DNA from: Loxodes magnus
Lineage: Eukaryota > Ciliophora > Karyorelictea > Loxodida > Loxodidae
NCBI GenBank assembly: GCA_946699065.1
Contig: CAMPDV010000860.1
Coordinates: forward strand, 1 to 64,000
Direction of reading: 5' to 3'
DNA length: 64,000 nt
The notes under the pieces are model-generated. The model made no database searches. It was not told the DNA's origin and worked only from the letters and a program-made list of their open reading frames with translations. The position numbers and the translations under genes are program-made. Shown here one piece after another: positions 63,501-64,000 of this stretch (within the stretch, counting starts at the first letter, position 1; each line of letters opens with the position of its first letter).

Positions 63501-64000
63501 TTAAATTTATTTATTTTGAAAAATAGAGATAAAATAACCAAATTAAATGAGATAAACTTAGATTATATAAGTTTATTTTATTGTATAACTGTAAATTTTT
63601 TTCCATATTCATGTTTTTAAAGAAATAATTTTAAAAGAAAATAAATTAATTATATCGTTTAATTAATTTAATCTCAAATAAATTTTTTAAATTACTAAAA
63701 ACTTTATTTTTACATAAAAATATGTAGTAGATAGATGCTAAATTTCTTTAAACTTAAGATTTAAACAAACTTTGGTAAATTAATTGAGAAAATTATACTT
63801 ATAGAAAAATTAGTATGTTTTTTCTCTAATTATTAAAAATTAAAAATAGAATTTTCGTATTTTTGTAAAAATTTAAATTTAAATACATTATTTGTTGAAA
63901 TATTTTATCTTATATTCATTTATTATACATTATTTATTTTAAATCAGAAGGACCAATTCCACAACTCAGATTGACTAAAATTTTGGCATCAGGAAATACC
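63501..64000. other. AT-rich DNA to window end
   Basis: No recognisable feature in the last 500 bases. Confidence 0.5.

Overview
The window is a very AT-rich stretch of ciliate nuclear DNA in which all three usual stop codons are read as amino acids inside genes. In the WD40 repeats TAA and TAG stand where Gln is required (the position before GH), and TGA stands where the invariant Trp of 'IKIW' is required. The same genes end at a TGA. TAA/TAG = Gln with TGA = Trp-or-stop is the context-dependent code of karyorelictean ciliates (Loxodes, Parduczia; NCBI code 27) and is close to that of the heterotrich Condylostoma (code 28). I infer a karyorelict-like ciliate. Ordinary ORF finding fails here because every frame is open, so my calls rest on conserved motifs, paralogue comparison, ATG-to-TGA length arithmetic and target-site duplications (TSDs).

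Layout: (1) 1500-5040 holds an inverted copy, and 9425-12567, 21119-30240, 32300-39300 and 46597-54300 hold direct partial or full copies, of a roughly 7-9 kb segmental duplication. The 1500-5040 copy and the three long direct copies each carry a WD40 gene with the same 22-nt intron; three are intact (2760-3831 minus, 35550-36618 plus, 52184-53270 plus) and one is frameshifted (26493-27563 plus). (2) A separate minus-strand gene at about 12572-14635 fuses a protein kinase, a pentapeptide-like linker and WD40 repeats. (3) Nine loci encode Gag-like proteins (coiled coil, CCHC zinc knuckle, C-terminal '[NS]G-x-[IVM]-Y' motif); three lie in elements with perfect 14-15 nt TSDs. (4) Decayed LINE ORF2 pieces (endonuclease, reverse transcriptase and C-terminal Cys/His motifs) occur at 5041, 16240, 39860 and 55430-57650. 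(5) Two copies of a GC-richer ~313 bp structured SINE-like element have 13- and 18-nt TSDs and covarying hairpins. (6) A canonical tRNA-Phe(GAA) gene lies at 61428-61500 on the minus strand. (7) The rest is AT-rich DNA with a few unidentified candidate ORFs.

How it fits together: the region looks like a duplicated, transposon-laden accessory region. LINE machinery (ORF2 fragments) probably mobilised the short Gag-only elements and the SINE-like element, judging from TSDs, AT-rich insertion sites and recurrent TAACTTTA-like 3' tails. Insertions are nested: one Gag element splits a LINE ORF2 and another splits a candidate host gene, and in both cases the interrupted frame resumes exactly after the TSD.
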